Shown here: piece by piece, positions 10,820-17,822 of the stretch | How the letters are laid out: each line of letters begins with the position of its first letter | How positions within the stretch are numbered: the stretch's first letter is position 1 | Assembly: GCA_027596075.1 (NCBI GenBank) | Contig: JADGJC010000013.1 | Location: 62,001 to 126,000, forward strand | Length of the DNA: 64,000 nt | Direction of reading: 5' to 3' | Origin: Rhizophlyctis rosea | Taxonomy: Eukaryota > Chytridiomycota > Chytridiomycetes > Rhizophlyctidales > Rhizophlyctidaceae | Position numbers and translations under genes: made by a program | The notes under the pieces: generated by a model | Databases searched by the model: none | Seen by the model: the letters and a program-made list of their open reading frames with translations, nothing else | Told to the model about the DNA's origin: nothing

Positions 10820-11480
10820 TCACAGAGAGTTTCACGAACAGCCAAATACCTCCCGACAAGTAAAGGATAATGAGATAAAGAGTTGCCATGTACATTCCCA
10901 CTCCATAGCACATGGAAATGTCCGATATGTTTTCGTTCATGCATAGTCCTCTGAGCATATCGAGAGTCTCTTCGTAACTCCTATCGACAAAATTCTGCTG
11001 AACGCAGCCAACATGTATGCCCGTCAATAGACTGGAAGCGAGGGTAATCAACAGGATCGGTTTACTTATCACATAATTATAGGCGCAAATAACAATCATG
11101 ATCACTAAGGAGCCAAGGTCTCGAACATGTTCGAAGACGTCTCCAAACCTAGTGACCATGTTGTACTTTCTTGCATAGTAACCATCGAGACAGTCGAAAA
11201 GGTACGCGAGCCAAAAGTATAGAGAGAAACGTAGCATATCATCTTTCCACAGGTACCACATTGCACCAAAAGTGAGTACCGTCCCATAGACTGAAATGAG
11301 GTTTGCGGTATGACCGGTGGCTTTGAACCATGGAGCCACCCTTTTGCAAAAGTAGTGATTGATTAAACCATCCACGGCGTCGACAACTTTGACCTTGTAA
11401 CCTTCTGGTTGATGTGAATCGTCGGTATCCACCATTGCTGATGTTGATGATGTTGATGATCTGTTCATATTCTTAATCAT
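10770..11480 (-). CDS. CDP-alcohol phosphatidyltransferase
   Basis: Integral membrane enzyme that moves a phospho-alcohol group from CDP-alcohol or CDP-diacylglycerol to make phospholipid. 236 residues, start at the ATG at 11480. The signature D96-x2-D99-G100-x2-A103-R104 is complete (FDCLDGYYAR). The second half reads G113-x3-E117-x3-D121, so the first of the two later aspartates, normally the catalytic region, is glutamate. Several hydrophobic helices follow. The C-terminus overlaps a GNAT remnant in another phase, so the last residues (VYYRRC) may be read from the joint. Phospholipid-making enzymes occur in some large DNA viruses; a host origin is also possible. Substrate (inositol, choline or ethanolamine) cannot be told. 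Confidence 0.75.
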   Translation of the reverse strand: MIKNMNRSSTSSTSAMVDTDDSHQPEGYKVKVVDAVDGLINHYFCKRVAPWFKATGHTANLISVYGTVLTFGAMWYLWKDDMLRFSLYFWLAYLFDCLDGYYARKYNMVTRFGDVFEHVRDLGSLVIMIVICAYNYVISKPILLITLASSLLTGIHVGCVQQNFVDRSYEETLDMLRGLCMNENISDISMCYGVGMYMATLYLIILYLSGGIWLFVKLSVISVISLYFVGVYYRRC

Positions 11481-11575
11481 GTTTGCGATGGTTTAAACGG
11501 TCTTTCTCCGCGCGAACCCGGTATAAAAAGGATGACAATGCAATGATAGGCAAAACAACTCCACAAAACGGCAAA

Positions 11576-11619
11576 CATCCATCTTCCATCCATCTTCCAT
11601 CCATCTTCCATCCATCTTT
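11576..11619 (+). repeat. 11-bp tandem repeat in a 5' leader
   Basis: Four tandem copies of CATCCATCTTC (last copy ends TTT) directly before the ATG at 11624. A TATAAAAA box lies about 100 bases upstream (near 11522), so the repeat would be in the transcribed leader of the carbamoyltransferase fragment. Pyrimidine/CA-rich leaders of this kind also precede the gene at 26160. Confidence 0.75.
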
Positions 11620-11623
11620 CATC

Positions 11624-11875
11624 ATGTTTACAAAACCACACGCAAACAAACTGTTTACATTAGCCGACTTGTCCGCAGATGATATCGCATATCTGGTTAG
11701 ACGTGCGCACCAACTGAAAACGGATATGAAAAGTATGCAAGTACCACAATATGCAAAGCAAGCGATACTCATTCTCTACTTTGAGAAGAGGAGCACAAGA
11801 ACTAGACTGTCGTGTACAAAGGCATGGACAAAACTAGGGGGAACCGTCATCGACATGATAACCACGATAAACTGA
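11624..11875 (+). pseudogene. Ornithine carbamoyltransferase, N-terminal fragment
   Basis: The first 83 residues of a carbamoyltransferase of about 300-330. LFTLADLSADDIAYLVRRAH is the typical opening of ornithine carbamoyltransferases, and EKRSTRTRLS is the carbamoyl-phosphate-binding STRTR motif. The frame then reads KLGGTVIDM and stops at TGA 11873-11875, so the rest of the phosphate-binding domain and the entire ornithine domain are absent. The next ATG lies four bases after the stop. A TATA box and a tandem-repeat leader precede it, so it may still be transcribed. It cannot be an active enzyme on its own. Confidence 0.7.
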
Positions 11876-11879
11876 CATT

Positions 11880-12020
11880 ATGTTGCTCGAGGTATGCGTA
11901 TTAACGACAGTGATGGTACTCGCGATAGTTTACTGTTCTGATGCAGAAAGGATGGCACAAATGGCACAAGACCGAAACGATGACCCGTATTACATGATCG
12001 GATCATGGTGGTACATGTAA
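11880..12020 (+). CDS. Small membrane protein (46 aa), hypothetical
   Basis: 46 codons from the ATG at 11880, four bases after the carbamoyltransferase stop. MLLEVCVLTTVMVLAIVYC forms one hydrophobic helix, followed by a short polar Met/Gln/Asp stretch and GSWWYM at the end. No family recognised. Its tight spacing to the upstream fragment suggests it uses the same transcript or arose at the deletion joint. Confidence 0.4.
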   Translation: MLLEVCVLTTVMVLAIVYCSDAERMAQMAQDRNDDPYYMIGSWWYM

Positions 12021-12100
12021 GTACCCCTCGAACCCTCGCAAGTAGAAATGACTAAGGTACAATTAAGCTACGGTTATTGTCGATTTGTTCACAATATGAT

Positions 12101-12613
12101 TTACGCGTTCAACCACCCTTCTAATTCACTAGAATAGATCCAGTGTAATGGTTTTCCAGCGGTCAACGTGTCAACGGAATCGTTTCCTAATGCAAATGTA
12201 CCTCCAGCAGTGAAAGAGGTCACATCCGCTGTGGTATACACGGAGAATTTTTGTCCGTTTGCAGGATTTTGTGGAAAGACGACCGTCAAAGAGGAAACAT
12301 CTTCAGCAGGATTTATGATGACGCCTGGGGCGGAACTTTTAACCGTGATGGTGTCTCCTTCGCGAGGAGTATGGTATTCGACAAGATGGGCATGACTGTC
12401 TCCGGCGGCTTTCGCTCCTTTCAAAGGTACGATGGAAGAACGTCCGACAAGAGGCTCCTTGGCTTTGTTTTTATCGTCTTCTATGACGGTGCCGAGCCGT
12501 TCTAACGCTGCGCCACGTGGACTGTTCAAATTGTTGTGCTTTGGTGCGTTTGGGTTTTCAACAGTGCGGCTATCAAGAATAGGTCCTACTGTTCTTCTTT
12601 TGTTGATACTCAT
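12101..12613 (-). CDS. Hypothetical virion-like protein (170 aa)
   Basis: 170 residues from the ATG at 12613. The first half is polar and Pro/Asn-rich. The second half alternates Thr/Ser/Val strands and Gly/Pro turns (for example NGQKFSVYTTADVTSFTAGG), a composition common in phage and giant-virus structural proteins. It ends HWIYSSELEGWLNA. No named family recognised. Its start lies 68 bp from the first of two perfect GTTATCGATAAC palindromes, which probably serve its promoter. Confidence 0.5.
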   Translation of the reverse strand: MSINKRRTVGPILDSRTVENPNAPKHNNLNSPRGAALERLGTVIEDDKNKAKEPLVGRSSIVPLKGAKAAGDSHAHLVEYHTPREGDTITVKSSAPGVIINPAEDVSSLTVVFPQNPANGQKFSVYTTADVTSFTAGGTFALGNDSVDTLTAGKPLHWIYSSELEGWLNA

Positions 12614-12659
12614 TTGATCAAAAGAGGAGATATTTTATTCACATAACAAACGAACAGCC

Positions 12660-12789
12660 CGAGTTGGGAGAGTCCAGACAGAATTGTTATCGATAACAAT
12701 TTGATTCAAAAGCTAGCAAAAAGTGGCTTAAGGAAACCACGAGTTGGGAGAGTCCAGACAGAATTGTTATCGATAACAATTTGATTCAA
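12660..12789. repeat. 50-bp direct repeat, each copy with a perfect 20-bp palindrome
   Basis: Two identical 50-bp copies at 12660-12709 and 12740-12789, 80 bp apart. Each contains the perfect palindrome AATTGTTATCGATAACAATT (12682-12701 and 12762-12781). Between them runs TTCAAAAGCTAGCAAAAAG then TGGCTTAAGGAA, a tail shared with the repeats at 15634-15785. The block separates two divergent genes (starts at 12613 and 12919) and is followed by AT-rich TATA-like DNA (about 12797-12826). This looks like a shared, bidirectional control region. Confidence 0.9.
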
Positions 12790-12874
12790 CCCACGATGTA
12801 TAATCTTATATACAACCTTATTTAAGGGTATGACATTGCGTGGGTTCATGCGGTGCAAACCGCCCCGTTATTTT

Positions 12875-12890
12875 TTGTTATCGATAACAA
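12875..12890. promoter_or_regulatory. Palindrome TTGTTATCGATAACAA
   Basis: Perfect 16-bp palindrome of the same family, 28 bp before the ATG at 12919. Together with the two copies at 12682 and 12762 it makes three sites in one divergent intergenic region, which argues for a regulatory role rather than chance. Confidence 0.8.
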
Positions 12891-12918
12891 TTCTTCCACA
12901 AACCTAGCGACCGGAACC

Positions 12919-13290
12919 ATGTATGATCATCACCAGAATCCTCAACAACATCCCCAACAACATCCCCAGAATCCTCAACAATCCTATATAGCTCACGTCA
13001 TAGCTAACAACACTTCTTGGCTCACCGGTCTGTTTCGTGTAGAAATCCGACATCTTCAGACAAATCGCTGTGTTCTCACACAAGAGTTGAGCGCGGACAA
13101 CATTCGACATATCCACGGTCACCTTCTCCCACAAAACGCGTTCAATATGGCTCTGGCGCAATGGCAGAGTAAGTTTCCTACGAAGGAACGACAACATGAT
13201 CAGTACAATGCGAATGCCTTTGTAGCTGACAACAGCAACAACAGCAACACTCATATAAATTGGCAGAGTGGGCATGTAGTTGTAGTATAG
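12919..13290 (+). CDS. Hypothetical protein with Gln/His/Asn-rich start (123 aa)
   Basis: I chose the ATG at 12919 (MYDHHQNPQQHPQQ) because the in-frame ATG at 12853 would run through the palindrome. The first 25 residues are a repeat of HPQQ/NPQQ units. The rest is mixed and ends with an Asn-rich patch (DNSNNSNTH) and GHVVVV. No domain recognised. Located in the repeat-controlled divergent region with the gene at 12613. Confidence 0.5.
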   Translation: MYDHHQNPQQHPQQHPQNPQQSYIAHVIANNTSWLTGLFRVEIRHLQTNRCVLTQELSADNIRHIHGHLLPQNAFNMALAQWQSKFPTKERQHDQYNANAFVADNSNNSNTHINWQSGHVVVV

Positions 13291-13329
13291 AATGTGAAAG
13301 TAGTAGTATTAGCTTGATGTATTACATGT

Positions 13330-13677
13330 TTACAATATGATGAGGCGACCCACAGTGAGTCCAGTAGAGGCAAATACGAGATACTTTCTAATAAAGAACC
13401 AGAATGCCATGAGGAAAAAGTCAGCAAGTGCCCGCCCCGTCATCTTCCTATACTGTTTTACCCGAGCTAATGTGATGACACGTGATACGAGGTTTGCACA
13501 ATCTGGTATAGATCCCCAACAGACTAAACCCCACATGAGAACATTGAGTGCAAGTCGATATTTTTTGCTGGTAAAGACATCTTTGCGAACGATTGCGGTA
13601 ACGGTTGAAAGAACGGGAACGATGATGTTCTTGTTGACCGACATAGCGATGGAGAAACTGTTTTGATGAACTGACAA
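13330..13677 (-). CDS. Hypothetical membrane protein (115 aa)
   Basis: 115 codons from the ATG at 13677; a second ATG (MSVNKN) at 13644 is an alternative start. Two or three hydrophobic helices (NVLMWGLVCWGSI and DFFLMAFWFFI plus a weaker C-terminal one) separated by basic loops. No family recognised. Typical of the small membrane proteins of this island. Confidence 0.45.
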   Translation of the reverse strand: MSVHQNSFSIAMSVNKNIIVPVLSTVTAIVRKDVFTSKKYRLALNVLMWGLVCWGSIPDCANLVSRVITLARVKQYRKMTGRALADFFLMAFWFFIRKYLVFASTGLTVGRLIIL

Positions 13678-13821
13678 TTTGGTTGTGGGAGGAGAGTTCC
13701 CGTCACTGTTTTATAGGAAAGAAAGGAGAGAAAGGAGACAAGCTTGATCATCAACTTTGCTCAACTGAGAAAGAGGTGGCGCTGATATCTAGAACAAATC
13801 CATGGCAAAATGGCGCATGTT

Positions 13822-14259
13822 TCAACGGGGAGCCACGGCTAAATCGTGCACATCGTCAGGAGTGAATGCATGTGGAACACCTCCTCCTTCAGGATGGGTA
13901 GCCATCATCGACGGAACATTAGCGGGGGTTCCGGAAGGTATAGTGGGGATACCTGCTACAGCACCAGTAGATACGGGTCCTGAGATGACCGCTTCAGGAG
14001 GGGTAACAAACCCTGTTGCTTTCGCAGAAGAAACGGATTGCTGCATCAAAGCAGCCTCCGCTTGTACCACGCTACTGGGCTTGATAGACGGACCCGCTCC
14101 TCCGGATATGAGTACAGACAATTCAGGCGGGACGATACCAGTTTGTGCCGTCCACTGTAGACCTTTCTTCATCAGGTAATGAATGGAAAGATAATACCCT
14201 ACCGCTACCAATACTGCAATAGTTGGATCTTTGTTAGCGATCCAGATGATGAATGCCAT
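13822..14259 (-). CDS. Hypothetical N-anchored protein, Pro/Ala/Ser-rich (145 aa)
   Basis: 145 codons from the ATG at 14259. One N-terminal hydrophobic helix (about residues 10-30, TIAVLVAVGYYLS) is followed by a Pro/Ala/Ser/Gly-rich low-complexity region with repeated GxPxxP turns. No domain recognised. The architecture suits a membrane-anchored virion or surface protein, but this is inference. Confidence 0.45.
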   Translation of the reverse strand: MAFIIWIANKDPTIAVLVAVGYYLSIHYLMKKGLQWTAQTGIVPPELSVLISGGAGPSIKPSSVVQAEAALMQQSVSSAKATGFVTPPEAVISGPVSTGAVAGIPTIPSGTPANVPSMMATHPEGGGVPHAFTPDDVHDLAVAPR

Positions 14260-14291
14260 GACGAGGATCCGGGTGTAGGTGTTGGCAAAAT

Positions 14292-14993
14292 ATGGGGACC
14301 ATGAAAGTGGAAGTTTAGGTGCGGCGAGACCACCGTAAACGGCGAGGAAAAGTCTCAGGGAACTGGTCTTCCCGGAAAACTGCTCCTGGGGGACAGATAT
14401 CGCCTACAACCAGGTACAACAGGGACAAAGATGACCATGCTAACTATGGTTTCGCGAGTAGGCGCCTCTGGACTGATCGATTCGAACTTGGAGATAGGTA
14501 CCGCTTCCAACCCGGAACAGATGATTGGGTCCGATTATTTGCTAAAGGAAATGATGACTATGCTAATTATGGTCTTGCTGCGAAGAGGATGTGGAGTCAA
14601 CAATACTGGGGAAACCCGCAATTTATGGAAGGCGCAAGTATGGCAGACAAACCTTTTTTCATACGAGGAGCCGGTGATGCAAATCACGTTCTCCAATTTA
14701 ACGCAGATGTGGATGGTCCGCGTCTCGCGGGATGTTCCGGAGGGACTTTAGAAACTATATGTGGCGGACGCCGCACGGCAGTACAATGGAAAAATGATGG
14801 AACCGTCATTGTTCCCACAAAACTCAAGGTCGGATCGTGGAACCTCTTTGAAGACGCGCAGGGATGGTTAAACATAGTCAAGGACGGAGCCACAGACGCG
14901 CCTGATAAAGGATGGTTCAAATTCACACACGATGGCAACTTGTGGATTAACCGAGGTTGCAAACGTGGATGGGTTGGAGGTCCCGGTTGTTAG
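14292..14993 (+). pseudogene. Virion-like repeat protein with frame breaks
   Basis: The ATG at 14292 reads only eight codons (MGTMKVEV) before a TAG at 14316-14318. Coding sense then seems to run in the +1 frame from about 14320, and near 14410-14430 it moves back to the first frame, which stays open to the TAG at 14991-14993. The clue is a repeated block. LGDRYRFQPGT ... DDYANYGLAAKRMW (14489-14597) is whole in one frame, whereas the preceding copy is split, LGDRYRLQPGT in one frame and DDHANYGFASRRLW in the other. The last third has strand-rich text with GWFKFTHDGNLW near the end, like fibre or tail proteins. Either two small indels or sequencing errors would explain this. The stop overlaps the stop of the convergent gene at 14990. 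Confidence 0.55.
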
Positions 14994-15571
14994 ATTATAA
15001 TATCATAGATATGTTCGTAACGAGGGTGATTTTTCAACAACCAGCGTTGTTCAAAAGTTGTCAACATGTAACGGATAGGTTGTGGGGTCGACTCGCGTTT
15101 CTGACAATGCCCCAACATCTTCATGTATTCATTCCCATCAACCTCGGGACCTCTTTCGGAGATCTTTTCCATCCATGTGTAAAGGATGTGAGCTGGATCA
15201 TGTCTTTTCCAAGGAGCTTTTATGACGGAACAGAGGTCTCGATAAGCAGGAAATGTGGTAAGCTCCGGTCGTCCTTCTAGTATAGCTTTATACCATGAAT
15301 GTTCGTTTTGAGGGTGAGCCTTTTCCCACGCTTTTGCAAACGTGGAGAAGGCAAAGAAGATGGTAGGCGTGCCGCCTCGCAAGGGTAGAAGATCGTACAG
15401 TTCATAAGGAACATAGATGTCTCCCCACAGAATGTGATGAAGACGTTGAAGAATGTAGCGACATCTGCTCCAAAGATCTATTGCTAGGTTTCGAGTTTGA
15501 CCGTTGACAAATCTAGGTATAGATTCTTCAAACATGCGAGCCTCCGTGGAGAGAGTTTTGATGATATCCAT
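14990..15571 (-). CDS. Hypothetical protein (193 aa)
   Basis: 193 codons from the ATG at 15571, mixed helix-rich composition with many aromatic residues (WSRCRYILQRLHHILWGD) and no membrane segment. No family recognised. Its stop overlaps the stop of the convergent virion-like gene by three bases. Two palindrome-bearing repeats lie 66-215 bp upstream of its start, the same arrangement as at 12.7 kb. Confidence 0.5.
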   Translation of the reverse strand: MDIIKTLSTEARMFEESIPRFVNGQTRNLAIDLWSRCRYILQRLHHILWGDIYVPYELYDLLPLRGGTPTIFFAFSTFAKAWEKAHPQNEHSWYKAILEGRPELTTFPAYRDLCSVIKAPWKRHDPAHILYTWMEKISERGPEVDGNEYMKMLGHCQKRESTPQPIRYMLTTFEQRWLLKNHPRYEHIYDIII

Positions 15572-15633
15572 TGAAGCAAAAGTTTGAATTGTGTGAAATC
15601 ATACATGATGTTTGGTAAATAAAGGATCCGAAC

Positions 15634-15785
15634 GGAATTGTTATCGATGACATTTCCGTTCAAAAGGGTAGCAAAAAGTGGCTTAAGGAATGCCGAGCTG
15701 TTGGCTCCACATGGAATTGTTATCGATAACATTTCCGTTCAAAAGGGTAGCAAAAGTGGTAGCAAAAAGTGGCTTAAGGAATGCC
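15634..15785. repeat. Two copies of a palindrome-plus-tail repeat
   Basis: Copies at about 15634-15694 and 15713-15785. Each begins GGAATTGTTATCGAT, continues ACATTTCCGTTCAAAAGGG, then TAGCAAAAAGTGGCTTAAGG and AATGCC. In the first copy the palindrome has one mismatch (GTTATCGATGAC); in the second the core is perfect (15718-15731) and the tail has an extra GTAGCAAAAGTG unit. The tail is shared with 12705-12735. The shared module of about 60 bp suggests duplication of a whole control element, not just a binding site. Confidence 0.9.
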
Positions 15786-15796
15786 TAGACATTCTT

Positions 15797-16408
15797 TTAT
15801 GTAACTTCATGACAAATGTCTAAAGAAAGGGCTTTGAATTTATTTGAATGCTCGAGTTCACTAAGTCTTCTTGCCCGATCATCTTTCGCTTTAGTCATTT
15901 GATCGACCAAGTCTGACAACTGGTTGCCCAGATCGGTATCTCCACCTTCGGCATCCGTAAGGACTTTTAATCGTCGAATCTTAGCGGCTACTTCTGCAAT
16001 CTCCCGATCCTTTGCAAGAACGCCAGTATCGGTGTGATAAGCGTCGAAATCAGCGACGGACAGGTCCTCAAAGGACAAGTTCCCATACTTGTTGATGACA
16101 GTGGATGACTTTTTAGACGGAATGAACATACCTGCCACCGTACCGTACAACGTTTGCCACCCACTGTCTAATATGTAGACAAGATCTTCCTCATTTAGTA
16201 CACGGAGCACCGTGTGGATTTTGTGTTTGTCAAAAGACGCACGGTTGCGTACTTTGCTCTGTAAAGATATGATGCCTTTTGTATCTATTGAAGCGGTTGA
16301 GTCGAATGTGACGGATTGAATCTCTTGTTGCAATGACTTTTTTAGAGTTTCATTGCCTAGACCGTTGTTGTTGTTGCTGTTGCCACCATTGTGACCATTG
16401 GTCCCCAT
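15797..16408 (-). CDS. Hypothetical protein (203 aa)
   Basis: 203 codons from the ATG at 16408. An Asn/Gly-rich opening (GGNSNNNNGLGN) is followed by a compact region (about residues 30-130) and a charged helix-rich C-terminus (KIRRLKVLTDAEGGDTD to RARRLSELEHS) that may be coiled. No family recognised. Its 3' end lies 12 bases from the repeat pair at 15634-15785. Confidence 0.5.
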   Translation of the reverse strand: MGTNGHNGGNSNNNNGLGNETLKKSLQQEIQSVTFDSTASIDTKGIISLQSKVRNRASFDKHKIHTVLRVLNEEDLVYILDSGWQTLYGTVAGMFIPSKKSSTVINKYGNLSFEDLSVADFDAYHTDTGVLAKDREIAEVAAKIRRLKVLTDAEGGDTDLGNQLSDLVDQMTKAKDDRARRLSELEHSNKFKALSLDICHEVT

Positions 16409-16627
16409 GATGAAAAGAAACTTTTCTTACCTTATGTAAACAAAATGAAAAACGCGTTTGACAACAGTACAAGACAAAAAATGTGTATTAAACGTCAATA
16501 TCCTTCGTCGTAAAGATACGACAGTCATATATCGGACACAGTAAGATCATGCACCAAGAGTTGATGGCATTGACAATACAGATAAAACATGGTAACAATT
16601 ACGTCGAAACGTTGACTGATATGTTAG

Positions 16628-17146
16628 TCGCTCCCTCCCACGTTGTTAGTGATCTGTGATTTAGCGGAAGCAAAGGATGGAGGGAAACCATACCTACTCG
16701 TTTACGATCTGTTACAGGTGTCGTGTGTGAATCTAGAAAGGACGCGATATGGTATACGTAATGAATTAGCGCGCACACTGTTGGAAGATCCCGCCTTTTA
16801 CGACAAAAACGCGGAAACGGACGATTTTCGATTACGAGTACCTCCATTGTTTCATATATCTGAGATTGTTGGAGTGATGGATCACGTGATTCCGACATTT
16901 TACGCAAAGGTTTCAGGGGTACGACTCTTCAAAGATGTTGCCAGACGAAGACCCTTCAAAAAATCTATTTGCAAAAAGGATGACGATGAAGAGACATCCT
17001 CCAGAAATCCAGAGTTTTTCCCTTTCATTGTAGATGTGCCAATGGAACAGGATGGCGGTGAGCATTGTGAAGACGCCGCCAATCCCGATGCCGGTTTGAG
17101 TGGGACCGGAGTGGAGAAGCATGACGCTACCAAAAACGCCGGCTAA
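16628..17146 (+). pseudogene. Possible mRNA capping guanylyltransferase fragment
   Basis: Open frame with no ATG before the similarity begins, opened by a TAG at 16625-16627. The text EAKDGGKPYLLVYDLLQVSC then HISEIVGVMDHVIPTFY resembles the central part of RNA guanylyltransferases (motif IIIa YLVYDxL and the approach to motif IV). The lysine motif I (KxDG) is absent because the N-terminus is missing. The position of motif III (DGE) reads CDL and that of motif IV (DGxIF) reads SGVRLF, so even the retained part is degraded. After about 16913 the frame is simply the antisense of the membrane-protein gene at 16913-17242. The assignment is tentative; a related nucleotidyltransferase is possible. 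Confidence 0.3.
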
Positions 17147-17242
17147 ACCACAGAGTAGAAGTATCCAATGGTTCTTGTGTTCGACCTTTTTGAGCAGGTC
17201 ACTTTGATGATCGAAACAAGATGTCCGAGATATTTTCATCAT
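16913..17242 (-). CDS. Hypothetical membrane protein (109 aa)
   Basis: 109 codons from the ATG at 17242. Three hydrophobic helices (HWILLLCGLAGVFGSVML, IGGVFTMLTAILFHW, LWISGGCLFIVILFA) follow a polar start of about 25 residues. No family recognised. Its start codon overlaps the start codon of the divergent Brl1/Brr6-like gene (CATCATG, 17237-17243), leaving no intergenic promoter. The capping-like fragment runs antisense through most of it. Confidence 0.45.
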   Translation of the reverse strand: MMKISRTSCFDHQSDLLKKVEHKNHWILLLCGLAGVFGSVMLLHSGPTQTGIGIGGVFTMLTAILFHWHIYNEREKLWISGGCLFIVILFANRFFEGSSSGNIFEESYP

Positions 17243-17822
17243 GTCTACTAACCCATCCCTAGCAGAAAAACAGTTAGTGGCGGTTCCAGTGTCGGCGTTG
17301 ACAGAGATGCCGTCTCCACCATCTATTCAACCTCTGCAACCCACTCAACCCCCTCAAACCCCTCAAACCCTGCAACCCCTGCAACCTATACAAACGAGTC
17401 AAACCATTCCCTCTCCGAAGAAACAAAGTACCGTCATCGTTGACACTCTTTACGTACTTTCGACGATTCCCATGGTTGTCCTGACTTGGATTCAATTCGC
17501 TTTCAACTTGTTAGTGATGGTCTCTATTTTTTACGGGGCATACAAAACCATACTCATACTCGCCTCGGATCTCGACAAACACATTGAAAAACAATCAAAC
17601 ATCATGTTAGCAGACGTTATCCAATGTTCCAGAGAGTACATCAAGAACCGATGTGCACTACCTGATTCCCCTCCTGCCATGGAGAGCATGTGTGACAAGT
17701 GGAAGTTGTGCATGGAGCAAGATGTAAACCACATTATGAAATCCAGAGAGACGGCGGTCATTCTGGCTGAGATACTCAACAATATTTTCGGGTCGTCCAT
17801 TTCGTATTTCAACCCTATATAA
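17241..17822 (+). CDS. Brl1/Brr6-type nuclear envelope protein, C-terminally shortened
   Basis: 193 residues. A Pro/Gln-rich start (repeats of QPLQPTQPPQTPQT type) leads to a hydrophobic segment (about 68-108), then the four-cysteine lumenal domain that defines the Brl1/Brr6 family (disulfide-bridge nucleocytoplasmic transport domain). That domain reads QCSREYIKNRCALP, PAMESMCDKWKLCMEQD and AVILAEILNNIF, with cysteines 129, 138, 151 and 157. Fungal family members sit in the inner nuclear membrane, help pore-complex assembly and have a second membrane helix after this domain. Here the frame stops at 17822 right after SISYF, before that helix, exactly where it meets the antisense polymerase fragment. 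The missing helix suggests truncation at the joint. An in-frame ATG at residue 23 is an alternative start. Confidence 0.75.
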   Translation: MSTNPSLAEKQLVAVPVSALTEMPSPPSIQPLQPTQPPQTPQTLQPLQPIQTSQTIPSPKKQSTVIVDTLYVLSTIPMVVLTWIQFAFNLLVMVSIFYGAYKTILILASDLDKHIEKQSNIMLADVIQCSREYIKNRCALPDSPPAMESMCDKWKLCMEQDVNHIMKSRETAVILAEILNNIFGSSISYFNPI

